Shown piece after piece: positions 16,236-23,661 of a stretch of 64,000 nucleotides of DNA. Source of the DNA: an uncultured Erythrobacter sp. GTDB lineage: Bacteria; Pseudomonadota; Alphaproteobacteria; Sphingomonadales; Sphingomonadaceae. The position numbers and the translations under genes were made by a program. The notes beneath the pieces are model-generated. The model made no database searches. It was not told the origin of the DNA and worked only from the letters and a program-made list of their open reading frames with translations. Numbering within the stretch: the stretch's first letter is position 1; every line of letters begins with the position of its first letter. Location: the NCBI GenBank assembly GCA_947488085.1, contig CANKYI010000001.1:2861928-2925927 (forward strand), in the 5' to 3' direction.

Positions 16236-16260
16236 CGGGTTTGTAAAGTATACAATCGCC
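16236..16260 (-). repeat. Right terminal inverted repeat of the transposon
   Basis: Read on the minus strand it begins GGCGATTGTATAC and continues TTTACAAACCCG, the partner of 12945-12969. Confidence 0.88.
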
Positions 16261-16268
16261 CTCTACTA
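16261..16268. repeat. Target-site duplication, right copy (CTCTACTA)
   Basis: Exact 8-bp copy of 12937-12944 directly outside the right transposon end. Confidence 0.9.
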
Positions 16269-16291
16269 ACCAAAGAGCGTCACAATGTCAA
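16263..16291 (-). promoter_or_regulatory. Candidate original GTA operon promoter, now cut off by the transposon
   Basis: On the minus strand, a perfect -35 TTGACA (16291-16286), a 17-nt spacer and TAGTAG (16268-16263) as a weak -10, which falls in the target duplication. AT-rich sequence lies upstream of the -35. Before insertion it would have pointed at the first GTA gene about 120 bp away; now it points into the transposase gene. The -10 matches consensus at only about half its positions. Confidence 0.4.
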
Positions 16292-16385
16292 TAAAAATAA
16301 CCAATTTGGTGAATTTGTTTCAGGTTGCGCGGCGTGACTGGCTGCCTTAACAGCCCGAGCCTGGCCTTATAGGGATAGTTCCACG

Positions 16386-17030
16386 GTGACTTGGCTTCGC
16401 ACGCTTTACGAATGGACAATGCAGAAAGCTGCGCACCCACAGGCGGTGTGGTGGTTGGCTTTCTTTTGTTTCATTGAGTCCAGCTTTTTCCCCATCCCTC
16501 CGCATCCGCTCCTTGGCTTGATGTGCCTGGCAGAGCCGAGGAAAGCGATCCAATTCGCTTCGATTGCGACGATCTCGTCGGTGTTGGGTGCGCTGTTCGG
16601 CTATGCGATTGGTTTTCTACTGTATGAGACAGTCGGTGCTTGGATGCTTGGTGTTCTGGGCCTTGCAGATAGCTTCCCGGTCGCGGCATGCTACATCCGT
16701 GAGCAAGGTGCGCTAGCAGTGTTCTTTGCAGCCGGAACGCCCGTTCCATTCAAATTGATGACGATCACGGCTGGGTTTATTGAGATGAACCTGCTGACAT
16801 TCACTCTGGCCGCTCTAGCTGGCCGGGCGATGATCTTCATGGTGGTCGGAATTCTGTTTCAGATTTTTGGAGCACCTATCAAGCGGATCATCGACAAATA
16901 TCTCGGTCTATTGACGACGTTGTTTGTCATCCTTGTGGTTGGTGGCTTTGTTGTTTTCACGCAGCTGGCTGGAGGTGATGAGAACTCTGAGGTTGCGCAT
17001 GCCTGCGATACCGCGGTTGAAGCACAGTAA
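16386..17030 (+). CDS. DedA/YqaA-like inner membrane protein
   Basis: 214-aa polytopic membrane protein of the YqaA branch of the DedA/SNARE-associated family. Hydrophobic segments at about residues 20-38, 55-85, 110-135, 140-165 and 180-200; family residues in ESSFFPIPPHPLLGLMCLAE and FFAAGTPVPFKLMTITAGF. DedA relatives are linked to lipid carrier flipping and envelope homeostasis. Start is GTG with AGGGAT about 11 nt upstream. It is divergent from the GTA operon and was its upstream neighbour before the transposon inserted. Confidence 0.8.
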   Translation: MTWLRTLYEWTMQKAAHPQAVWWLAFFCFIESSFFPIPPHPLLGLMCLAEPRKAIQFASIATISSVLGALFGYAIGFLLYETVGAWMLGVLGLADSFPVAACYIREQGALAVFFAAGTPVPFKLMTITAGFIEMNLLTFTLAALAGRAMIFMVVGILFQIFGAPIKRIIDKYLGLLTTLFVILVVGGFVVFTQLAGGDENSEVAHACDTAVEAQ

Positions 17031-17083
17031 GGTCACAACCTCCAACGGTTATTAAGCGCAGCCGCACGAACCCATATGGCGCT

Positions 17084-18319
17084 CTAGTCGATGACGCCAA
17101 CGGCCTTACCCGCGCGCTCAAACATGCCGAGCACGGCTTCGACTTCTTCGGCAGAGTGCTCAGCACAAAGGGAGCACCGCAGCAGCGTCATGTTGGCAGG
17201 AGTTGCTGGGGGGCGTGCAAGGTTGACGTATAGGCCTTCTTTTAAAAGTCCCTCCCACATCATAGCCCCGCGTTCCAAGTCGGGCATGATAACAGCAACA
17301 ATCGCGCTTTGTGGCTCGCTCGTCCCCAATTGGAAGCCCAGGTCCGTTAGACCTTGATGAAGCCGTTTCGAATTTTCCCAAAGGTGCGCGCGCTTGTTTG
17401 CGCCATGCCGCAATTTGCGGATCGATGTCGCCGCAGTCGCTACCACGCTTGGCGGAAGGCTGGCGGTAAAGACATAGGGGCGACAAACCAGTCGCATAAT
17501 GTCGAATTTCGGATGGTTCGAGACACAAAAGCCTCCTACCGTTCCGACGCTTTTTGAGAACGTTCCAATGATGAAGTCGACATCATCAATGACCCCTTGC
17601 TCTTCGCATACGCCGCGCCCGTTCTCGCCGATGAAGCCCATGGAGTGCGCCTCATCAACCAACACCATTGCCCCATATTTTTTGGCAATCGCGACCATCT
17701 CTTTCAGCGGCGCGACATCGCCCAGCATAGAATAAACGCCTTCGAGCACAACAAGCTTACCCGCTCCTTCCGGGATACGGCGCAGACGTTTTTCCATTGC
17801 TTCGATATCATTGTGCTTGAACGGGACAACTTCAGCTCGGCCCATCGCGCAGCCATCGTAGATCGAGGCATGGCTGTCGATATCGAGCACGATGTAGTCG
17901 CCTTTTCCGGCGATGGTCGAAATTATCCCGAGATTCGCCTGATAGCCCGTCGAGAAGACCATGGCATGGTCCATATCATAGAACTCGCGTAGCGCGTCCT
18001 CGCACTCTTTGTGACCCTGATATGTGCCGTTCAGAACGCGGCTGCCCGTTGTTCCTGCCCCAAAATCCGCCAGCGCCTGCTTGCCTGCATCCAGAACGTC
18101 TGGATCAAAGGTCATGCCCATATAATTGTATGTACCAAGCAAGATCGTCTCGCGACCGTTGCATATCGCTTTGGTTGGGGAGAGCACTTTCTCCATGACC
18201 AAACTGAACGGGTCTTCGATCCCACTCGCTAAAAGTGTCTCGCGAGTTTGAATTAGTTGATCAAACTTTGATAGCAGATCACCACTGGGTGTTGCGACGG
18301 GCGTTGCGATATCGTTCAT
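17084..18319 (-). CDS. spt: Serine palmitoyltransferase
   Basis: 411-aa PLP-dependent alpha-oxoamine synthase that condenses L-serine with palmitoyl-CoA (or acyl-ACP) to 3-ketodihydrosphingosine, the first step of sphingolipid synthesis in sphingomonads. PLP Schiff-base lysine Lys256 in GTFSKSVGTVGG; His150 in DSHASIYDGC stacks on PLP; Asp222 and His225 in VDEAHSMG. Very close in length and sequence to the Sphingomonas paucimobilis soluble enzyme (LLGTYNYMGMTFDPDV). An acyl carrier protein gene lies 14 bp upstream in the same operon, typical of this pathway, which replaces LPS with glycosphingolipids in this order. Confidence 0.93.
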   Translation of the reverse strand: MNDIATPVATPSGDLLSKFDQLIQTRETLLASGIEDPFSLVMEKVLSPTKAICNGRETILLGTYNYMGMTFDPDVLDAGKQALADFGAGTTGSRVLNGTYQGHKECEDALREFYDMDHAMVFSTGYQANLGIISTIAGKGDYIVLDIDSHASIYDGCAMGRAEVVPFKHNDIEAMEKRLRRIPEGAGKLVVLEGVYSMLGDVAPLKEMVAIAKKYGAMVLVDEAHSMGFIGENGRGVCEEQGVIDDVDFIIGTFSKSVGTVGGFCVSNHPKFDIMRLVCRPYVFTASLPPSVVATAATSIRKLRHGANKRAHLWENSKRLHQGLTDLGFQLGTSEPQSAIVAVIMPDLERGAMMWEGLLKEGLYVNLARPPATPANMTLLRCSLCAEHSAEEVEAVLGMFERAGKAVGVID

Positions 18320-18333
18320 GGAAGTGCTCTTTA

Positions 18334-18576
18334 TCAGCTATCTTGCAGCTTGTGGACTGCGCTCACTAATTGGCCATACGTTTCGATCTCAGCCTGTTGA
18401 TTCATGCTGATGATGACATCGAATTCGTCTTCGATCTCTGCGACGAAATCCATCACCGTAAGGCTGTCGAATTCTAGGTCGTTGGCGAAGGTCGTTCCTT
18501 CCGCGATCTCAACCCCCTTTTTGTTAAAGGGTTCGATTAGGGCGCGGATACGATCATCAACTTCGGCTTCGGTCAT
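18334..18576 (-). CDS. Acyl carrier protein of the sphingolipid locus
   Basis: 80-aa acyl carrier protein. Phosphopantetheine serine Ser38 in LEFDSLTVMDFVAEIEDEF; acidic recognition helix follows. It lies immediately upstream of serine palmitoyltransferase, as the specialised AcpR-type carrier does in Caulobacter and sphingomonads, so it probably delivers the acyl chain to that enzyme rather than serving general fatty acid synthesis. ATG start. Confidence 0.88.
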   Translation of the reverse strand: MTEAEVDDRIRALIEPFNKKGVEIAEGTTFANDLEFDSLTVMDFVAEIEDEFDVIISMNQQAEIETYGQLVSAVHKLQDS

Positions 18577-18681
18577 GGTGAATACGCTCTTTTGTTAGAT
18601 TGCACATTGCGTGCCGATAGATAACGCTTGCAAAGCGCATTCGGTGCCAAGCTTGTCAAGTTTTAGCCGTGCTGGCAAAAC

Positions 18682-19251
18682 ATGAGCCGATCTAAGGGGG
18701 GACAATCCGTGGTAGACGGGGATGCAAAGGCGGCTGGTGAACCGCGCGAAAGAGAGTTTTCGCAACAAACAGTCCATCTTATCCGAACCGCGCAAATCAA
18801 CACGCTCACCTTATCTCAAATGGCGGATCAGAAGGCCTCGATACTGATTGGTGCGACTTTTGTCGTATTCTCATTGGCGGTCACCCGGTTGATTGGGACA
18901 GAGATTTCATGGTCAACCCTGTGTCTTGCGGCAACAGCGTTCCTGTCCTCACTCACGGCAGTGCTTGCGGTTCTGCCTGCGATGAGCAAACCTCCGGAAG
19001 ACAAGGCAGACTTTAACCCACTATTTTTTGGACATTTCTCATCCCTTGATCAGGAAGAATGGAGCGAAAACTTGCTCGATCAATTTGCAACGGATGAAGA
19101 TCTCTTTCGAGTCATGCTCAAGGACATCCACCAAAACGGTCAAGTCCTCTACAAACGCAAATATCGATATCTGAGCTACGCTTACCGCATTTTCCTAGGC
19201 GGGCTTTTTGTGACCTGGCTCGTTTATGCTGCGGAGTATTTTGTCGGCTAG
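18682..19251 (+). CDS. Pycsar-effector-like membrane protein (PycTM/DUF5706-type)
   Basis: 189 aa. The N-terminal cytoplasmic segment carries TAQINTLTLSQMADQKASIL followed by two membrane segments (about 52-72 and 77-100), a ~65-residue cytoplasmic stretch, and a C-terminal membrane segment (about 170-188). The TA-IN-L--ADQKASILIG pattern is that of the PycTM effector family of Pycsar anti-phage systems, where a cyclic-nucleotide signal triggers membrane damage. No pyrimidine cyclase gene lies nearby, and stand-alone members are frequent in alphaproteobacteria, so a housekeeping role is possible. Its stop overlaps the convergent response regulator's stop by 4 bp. Confidence 0.75.
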   Translation: MSRSKGGQSVVDGDAKAAGEPREREFSQQTVHLIRTAQINTLTLSQMADQKASILIGATFVVFSLAVTRLIGTEISWSTLCLAATAFLSSLTAVLAVLPAMSKPPEDKADFNPLFFGHFSSLDQEEWSENLLDQFATDEDLFRVMLKDIHQNGQVLYKRKYRYLSYAYRIFLGGLFVTWLVYAAEYFVG

Positions 19252-19616
19252 TCCGTCAACAAGCTCTTCACCGCATTCATAAAGGGCAATATCGAAACGG
19301 GTTTAGAAAGATAGCCAGCAGCCCCGGCAGCGCGAATCCGTTCTTCGTCACCTTTCGCGGCAAATGCAGTAACCGCTAACACCGGAATCGCGCTCAAACT
19401 TTGATCTTGCTTTGCAGCCGTGATCAGATCGACGCCAGACATTCCCGGCAGTTGAATATCCATGATGATGAGATCGGGGACAGTCGAGCGGGCCTTTGAA
19501 AGCACCTCTTCGCCTGTTGCCACAGGATCGACATCAAACCCATTGGCTTTCAAAACATCACAGAACAATCTTCGGTTGAGGTCATTGTCCTCGACAACCA
19601 TTACTCGCTTTGCCAC
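19248..19616 (-). CDS. Single-domain response regulator (DivK-like)
   Basis: 122-aa receiver domain without an output domain. Phospho-acceptor Asp53 in LIIMDIQLPGMSG, acidic pair Glu9-Asp10 in VVEDNDLNRRLF, and Lys in GYLSKPVSILPF. The N-terminal VEDNDLNRRLF motif is that of DivK, the cell-cycle regulator upstream of CtrA in alphaproteobacteria. The GTG at 19616 has GGGG six nt upstream; a TTG 33 bp earlier is also in frame. No adjacent pleD was seen, so assignment as DivK itself is likely but not certain. Confidence 0.8.
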   Translation of the reverse strand: MAKRVMVVEDNDLNRRLFCDVLKANGFDVDPVATGEEVLSKARSTVPDLIIMDIQLPGMSGVDLITAAKQDQSLSAIPVLAVTAFAAKGDEERIRAAGAAGYLSKPVSILPFMNAVKSLLTD

Positions 19617-19686
19617 TGAATGCCCCGATACACCTGATCCCGTGCCCAAGGTCTAATCCTTCGCGAGAGCCATCACAATCCCGGAC

Positions 19687-19989
19687 TTGATCAACTTGCC
19701 ATCAGAATTCGCCAACGACGATCAATCGCAGCAGGGTTCAGCCCGCGCAGCCACATTGGCATTGGCTGCTATTGGCTGGTTGCTGCAGGATAACGATAGG
19801 GCAGAGCGTTACCTTGAATTGACCGGGCTCGATCCCGATTCTTTAAGAGCGGGGCTCGGTGACTATCAAGTTCTGGGCTCTGCACTTGAATTTCTCGCTA
19901 ATTACGAACCCGACCTGATCCGCGCGGCCGAGGCGCTTGCCGTTACGCCTGAAGAATTGGTCGCCGCTCGAAAGGACCTCCAAGCATGA
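19687..19989 (+). CDS. DUF3572 protein
   Basis: 100-aa helical protein of the DUF3572 family, found in alphaproteobacteria; function unknown. Family features: AALAAIGWLLQDNDRAERYL-like helix, LTGLDPDSLRAGLGD and VLGSALEFLANYEPDLI. The open frame begins with a TTG at 19687 without a clear RBS, so the start is uncertain. Its end overlaps the following HAD gene by 4 bp (ATGA), forming an operon with HAD, RidA, GDPD and acyltransferase genes. Confidence 0.78.
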   Translation: MINLPSEFANDDQSQQGSARAATLALAAIGWLLQDNDRAERYLELTGLDPDSLRAGLGDYQVLGSALEFLANYEPDLIRAAEALAVTPEELVAARKDLQA

Positions 19990-20615
19990 GCCGCCCTCTA
20001 ATTATCAGCGATTGTGACGAGGTGATCCTCCACATGGTCTCGCCTTTCAAGGATTGGCTCGAAGAAACGCAAGGCGTGAATTTCAAGCTGGAAGGTGGGA
20101 ATTTCACCGAAGCGCTGCGCTGGCAGAAAAATGGCGAATTGCTAGAGCCTTCCGACATCTGGAAGATGCTAGGTGGATTTTTCGACACTGAAATGGATCG
20201 CCAAATGCCTATTGCCGGGGCGATTGAATCGCTCAACACTTTGAGTGAACATGCAGATGTAGTGATCCTTACGAACCTGGTAGATGCGCGGCGTGATATG
20301 CGTGCAGAGCAATTGGCCGCGCATGGACTTCATGCTGAGGTCTTCACCAATCAAGGGCCAAAGGGGCCAGCATTGCAGCGGATTGTCGAGGATTTCGCGC
20401 CGAGTCGCGCGCTCTTTATAGATGACCTCGCGCAGCATCATGCATCGGTAAAAGAGACTGTGCCGCATGTGGGACGCCTGCATTTCTGCGGTGAGCCTAT
20501 GATTGCAGGCTCAATCGACTGCGCACAAAAGTCAGGGCACGCGGATGCGCGCATTGACCAATGGTCTGACGCACTGCCGTGGTTGATGGATCAATTGGAA
20601 GGAGAGGCGGCGTGA
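19986..20615 (+). CDS. HAD superfamily hydrolase
   Basis: 209-aa haloacid dehalogenase-like protein. Motif I is SDCDEVIL, giving a D-C-D pair in place of the usual DxDGT; motif II in VVILTNLVDARR; lysine in GPKGPAL; motif IV in RALFIDDLAQHH with paired aspartates. These support a phosphatase-like activity with unknown substrate. Second gene of a five-gene operon with overlapping or abutting ends. Confidence 0.75.
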   Translation: MSRPLIISDCDEVILHMVSPFKDWLEETQGVNFKLEGGNFTEALRWQKNGELLEPSDIWKMLGGFFDTEMDRQMPIAGAIESLNTLSEHADVVILTNLVDARRDMRAEQLAAHGLHAEVFTNQGPKGPALQRIVEDFAPSRALFIDDLAQHHASVKETVPHVGRLHFCGEPMIAGSIDCAQKSGHADARIDQWSDALPWLMDQLEGEAA

Positions 20616-21067
20616 GCATCGAAGCGAAACTTGAGGGACTGGGTATTGTCTTGCCTGAGGCAGCCGCACCCGTCGCGAGCTACATGCCAGTGGTCGTTCA
20701 CGGCGGTTTTGCGCATGTTTCGGGCCAACTTCCTTTTGCCGAAGGGTTATTGATCAAGGGGCGTTTGGGAGAGGACGTCACGCTTGAAGGTGGTATTGAT
20801 GCAGCGCGTGCTTGTGGACTGATGATCCTCGCGCAGTTGAAGGCTGCTGGCTTGCTGGAACGGGTCGAAAGGGTCGTAAAGCTGGGTGCTTTTGTGAGTT
20901 CGACTGCTGACTTCACCGACCAGCCTAAGGTTGCCAATGGCGCATCTGATCTGATGTTCGAGGTGTTTGGAGAAATAGGACGGCATTCTCGTGCGGCTGT
21001 TGGTGTGCCCGTTTTGCCTTTGGGTGCTGCGGTAGAGGTTGATGCGGTGATCGCAATCGCCGATTGA
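20612..21067 (+). CDS. RidA/YjgF family protein
   Basis: 151-aa RidA-family protein (enamine/imine deaminase fold, trimeric). The GTG at 20612 overlaps the HAD stop (GTGA) and gives the family's standard start MSIEAKLEGLGIVLPEAAAP. Conserved: VVHGGFAHVSGQLPF, then VKLGAFVSSTADFTDQP and a C-terminal VPVLPLGAAVEVDAVIAI. The catalytic Arg and Glu of the archetype are not both obvious (members of this longer subgroup often lack them), so activity is uncertain. Confidence 0.82.
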   Translation: MSIEAKLEGLGIVLPEAAAPVASYMPVVVHGGFAHVSGQLPFAEGLLIKGRLGEDVTLEGGIDAARACGLMILAQLKAAGLLERVERVVKLGAFVSSTADFTDQPKVANGASDLMFEVFGEIGRHSRAAVGVPVLPLGAAVEVDAVIAIAD

Positions 21068-21076
21068 AGGCGCGTC

Positions 21077-21838
21077 ATGACTGAACGCGGCGCCCTAGAC
21101 TGGCTTACCAAACACAGCTTTGCCCATCGCGGATTGCACAGTGGGTCAATGGGGCTGGGCCAACCCGGAGCAATTCCTGAAAACACGCGTGCCGCTGTCC
21201 GTGCGGCCATAGATCGCGGCCTGGGGATTGAATGCGACATTCAGCTCAGCAGTGATGGCACTCCTATGGTCTTTCACGACTTCGATCTTGAGCGATTGAC
21301 GGGCGCAGTGGGCGAAGTGGCAGAACGAAGCACGGCTGATCTTTGCGGGCTCCGTATTGCTGGGACTGACCAGAAAATCTGGACCCTTGCCGACATGCTC
21401 GATGAGGTCGCTGCGCAAGTGCCGATCCTGATCGAGGTAAAATCGCAAGCCTCGTTTTCAAAGGAAGATATCTCCCGTGTGTCCGCAGCATGTTTGGAAG
21501 ATATCTGCGACTATCAAGGCTTAATTTCGGTTATGAGCTTTGACTCTAGAGTACCAGAATGGTTCTCTAACCATGCTTCGCATATAGTCCGGGGGTTTGT
21601 CGGGACCGACACTCACAGAAATGGGTTTGAGGGCTTGTGGCACGATCCAGCAGCAATGGAGCGCGCTCAGCCCGATTTTCTTGCCGCCGACCTGCGCGAT
21701 ATTGAGGCTTCAACGGCGTCAAATTGGCGCGCGCAGAGCAAACCATTGCTGACATGGACCGTTCGCACTGCGGCAGATCGTATCAAGGCCGAGGCCTATG
21801 CTGACGCTCTTATAGCGGAAGGTGATGGTCTTCCATGA
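21077..21838 (+). CDS. Glycerophosphodiester phosphodiesterase family protein
   Basis: 253-aa GDPD TIM-barrel enzyme hydrolysing glycerophosphodiesters to glycerol-3-phosphate and an alcohol. Catalytic/metal motifs: FAHRGLHSG (His16-Arg17), IPENTRAAVRAAIDRG, IECDIQLSSDGTPMVFHDF (Glu, Asp and catalytic His) and ILIEVKSQ (Glu and Lys). No signal peptide, so probably cytosolic, likely lipid turnover. Starts 9 bp after RidA and overlaps the next gene by 4 bp. Confidence 0.88.
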   Translation: MTERGALDWLTKHSFAHRGLHSGSMGLGQPGAIPENTRAAVRAAIDRGLGIECDIQLSSDGTPMVFHDFDLERLTGAVGEVAERSTADLCGLRIAGTDQKIWTLADMLDEVAAQVPILIEVKSQASFSKEDISRVSAACLEDICDYQGLISVMSFDSRVPEWFSNHASHIVRGFVGTDTHRNGFEGLWHDPAAMERAQPDFLAADLRDIEASTASNWRAQSKPLLTWTVRTAADRIKAEAYADALIAEGDGLP

Positions 21839-22989
21839 GCGACGAGGCGTCTTCACCTTCTGAACTGACCGTGCGGCTCGCCCCGGGCGTGAGCGAATTT
21901 GATGCAAAGCAATGGAATGCACTGGGTGGAGACCGAAACCCTTTTGTCAGCCACGAATTTCTAACTGCACTCGAGGAATCAGGGAGCGTCGGTGAGGGGA
22001 CCGGCTGGGACCCGGTGCCGATTGTCATTACCGATGCGAGCGAGCGTCTGCTTGCCGCGATGCCGAGCTATGCCAAGGGGCACAGCCAAGGCGAATATGT
22101 CTTTGATCATTCTTGGGCAGATGCGCTTCATCGGGCAGGGCGCAATTACTATCCCAAGTTACAAATTGCAGCGCCTTTCACCCCTGCTAACGGCCCGCGA
22201 CTGCTGCTTTCCGATCCGACGCTCGCAGGACACTTGCTCAAAGGAGCTGAGGTCGTTTGTGAGCAGAACGGCCTCTCATCAGCACACGCGACCTTTATTG
22301 AGCCAGAGCAGGTGCCGTTGTTCGAGGATGGTGACTGGTTGATGCGCAGCGACATCCAGTTTCATTGGCTGAACCGTGACTATGACAGTTTCGACGGATT
22401 TTTGGGTGAGTTGGCGTCTCGCAAGCGCAAGAACCTGCGCAAAGAGAGGGCGGCTGCACAGGCTGGCCTTCGAATTGAGCGATTGGAAAGTGGTGATATC
22501 AAGCCGCACCATTGGGACGCGTTTTGGGAGTTCTATCAGGACACGGGCGCGCGCAAATGGGGCACGCCGTATCTAGCACGTGAAGCGTTCACTTTGATGG
22601 GCGAACGCATGGGGGATCGCATGGTACTGATCCTTGCGTACGATGATGACGAGCCAGTTGCTGGTGCGCTCAACTTCGTTGGGGCAGACGCCATTTATGG
22701 CCGGTATTGGGGATGTCGCCGTGACATACCCTTTTTGCATTTCGAACTATGCTATTACCAAGCGATCGACATAGCGATCGACCTTGGATTGCCCCGTGTT
22801 GAGGCTGGCGCGCAAGGCGGACACAAATTGGCTCGCGGATACGAGCCAGTGCAAACATGGTCAGCACACTGGGTGGCAGACCCAGGTTTTCGCGCAGCAA
22901 TTGCCGATTTTCTCGAACGTGAACGCGAAGGCGTTGAGAACGATCAAGTCCTTCTGGATAACCGGACGCCCTTTAAAAAAGGTGCCTGA
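21835..22989 (+). CDS. GNAT/FemAB-like acyltransferase (DUF482, peptidogalycan synthesis-type)
   Basis: 384-aa protein of the DUF482 family, a double-GNAT/FemAB-like fold. Conserved segments: NPFVSHEFLTALEESGSVG, GEYVFDHSWADALHRAGRNY, FHWLNRDYDSFDGFLGEL followed by ASRKRKNLRKERAAAQ, and VEAGAQGGHKLARGYEP near the C-terminus. Substrate unknown; the annotation peptidogalycan biosynthesis is historical. Last gene of the operon, convergent with the Sel1-like gene 10 bp away. Confidence 0.82.
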   Translation: MSDEASSPSELTVRLAPGVSEFDAKQWNALGGDRNPFVSHEFLTALEESGSVGEGTGWDPVPIVITDASERLLAAMPSYAKGHSQGEYVFDHSWADALHRAGRNYYPKLQIAAPFTPANGPRLLLSDPTLAGHLLKGAEVVCEQNGLSSAHATFIEPEQVPLFEDGDWLMRSDIQFHWLNRDYDSFDGFLGELASRKRKNLRKERAAAQAGLRIERLESGDIKPHHWDAFWEFYQDTGARKWGTPYLAREAFTLMGERMGDRMVLILAYDDDEPVAGALNFVGADAIYGRYWGCRRDIPFLHFELCYYQAIDIAIDLGLPRVEAGAQGGHKLARGYEPVQTWSAHWVADPGFRAAIADFLEREREGVENDQVLLDNRTPFKKGA

Positions 22990-22999
22990 TCAGAGCGAG

Positions 23000-23326
23000 T
23001 TAAGCAGCGCGGCGTTCTTCAGAAAGCCAGCGACGAGCGCGGCGTTGAGCTTCGGCGATTTCGCGAGCAGTCATTTCATCCGAAACATCCGCACGGCACC
23101 AACCAGCTTCTTCATGACCGCGTGAGGCTGCGAGGTTAAACCATTTGTGTGATTCAATAAGATCCACTGTCATCCCATTGCTGCCAGTCGAATAGGCCAC
23201 GCCAAGGTTAAACAATGCCGCGAGATCACCAGCCGCGGCATCTGCGAGATATCCTGCAATGGCGAGATCGGTTTCACCAGAATTAAGCGGCGTGACATCT
23301 CCCGCTGCGATCGATTTATATTCCAT
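23000..23326 (-). CDS. Sel1-repeat-like protein
   Basis: 108 aa. Carries one clear Sel1/TPR-like repeat: DLAALFNLGVAYSTG then VDLIESHKWFNLAASRGHEE, followed by a basic C-terminus (AEAQRRARRWLSEERRAA). Such proteins mediate protein contacts in envelope or signalling complexes; no signal peptide here. The ATG at 23326 has GGGA about 9 nt upstream; the frame extends 20 codons further upstream without an RBS. Confidence 0.72.
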   Translation of the reverse strand: MEYKSIAAGDVTPLNSGETDLAIAGYLADAAAGDLAALFNLGVAYSTGSNGMTVDLIESHKWFNLAASRGHEEAGWCRADVSDEMTAREIAEAQRRARRWLSEERRAA

Positions 23327-23661
23327 CTTAACATTCCCCAGTTTGCGCCCCGTTTGGGTAAATGGTCCTACCCCGTCGCGGACCACGCAAACTCAGACCT
23401 CACGGATCATGGTCAACAAAAGGTTAACGGTTTACATCTTTTTCCACTGGGTACGGGGGAGAGATGATCATTTTTTGGCTGTTTTTGGGACATTGTGGTC
23501 GAATGTGGAGAACGCTTTATCAAACTGGCTTGCGGGGCGAGAGGGCCTTGCCTATAGGCCCGACAGCGTAAGAACTTGCTGGGGGGCAAGCGAAGCGGTG
23601 GAAACATCCGCGCACTTGGACGGGACGGTCTCGCGAGAGGTTTTTGGGATTAGAGCACCAC
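23327..23661. other. 335-bp gap between divergent Sel1-like and dksA genes; structured
   Basis: No convincing ORF. Toward dksA on the plus strand it holds two small GC hairpins: GGGCCT/AGGCCC (23543-23548 with 23556-23561) and CTTGC/GCAAG (23575-23579 with 23586-23590). An AT-rich tract with T-runs lies at 23430-23500. It probably contains both promoters and a long structured dksA leader; a small RNA is possible. Confidence 0.5.

Larger units (their letters stand above)
12945..16260. mobile_element. IS1595-family (ISXO2-like) transposon with four passenger genes
   Basis: 3,316-bp element bounded by 25-bp terminal inverted repeats (left 12945-12969, right 16236-16260) matching at 21 of 25 positions; both begin GGCGATT and both end TTTACAAACCCG. 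Flanked by the 8-bp duplication CTCTACTA. Contents left to right: 229-aa unknown (-), 82-aa unknown (+), 48-aa protein (-), DUF3800 protein (+), DDE transposase (-). A minimal ISXO2-like IS would be about 1.1 kb, so over 2 kb is cargo. IS1595 relatives with passenger genes are known. The intact ends, intact transposase and perfect duplication suggest a recent insertion. Confidence 0.9.

Noticed and set aside
15077..16261. A minimal 1.2-kb IS1595 element with its left end near GGGC at 15077
   Set aside because: The match of that region to the right end is poor and gives no target duplication. The repeat at 12945 matches 21/25 and is flanked by an exact 8-bp duplication, so the larger element is correct.
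12934..16268. 11-bp direct repeat GCCCTCTACTA as phage-style attachment sites
   Set aside because: No recombinase of the integrase type is present. The repeat is fully explained as an 8-bp target duplication plus three coincidental bases, of which the right copy belongs to the inverted repeat.
18577..18681. Sigma-54 promoter before the sphingolipid acyl carrier protein gene
   Set aside because: TGGCAC is present on the minus strand, but the -12 TTGC element is not at the required spacing.
23480..23640. 6S RNA gene
   Set aside because: Hairpins are present but no long rod with a central bubble could be drawn by eye, so only a structured leader is reported.
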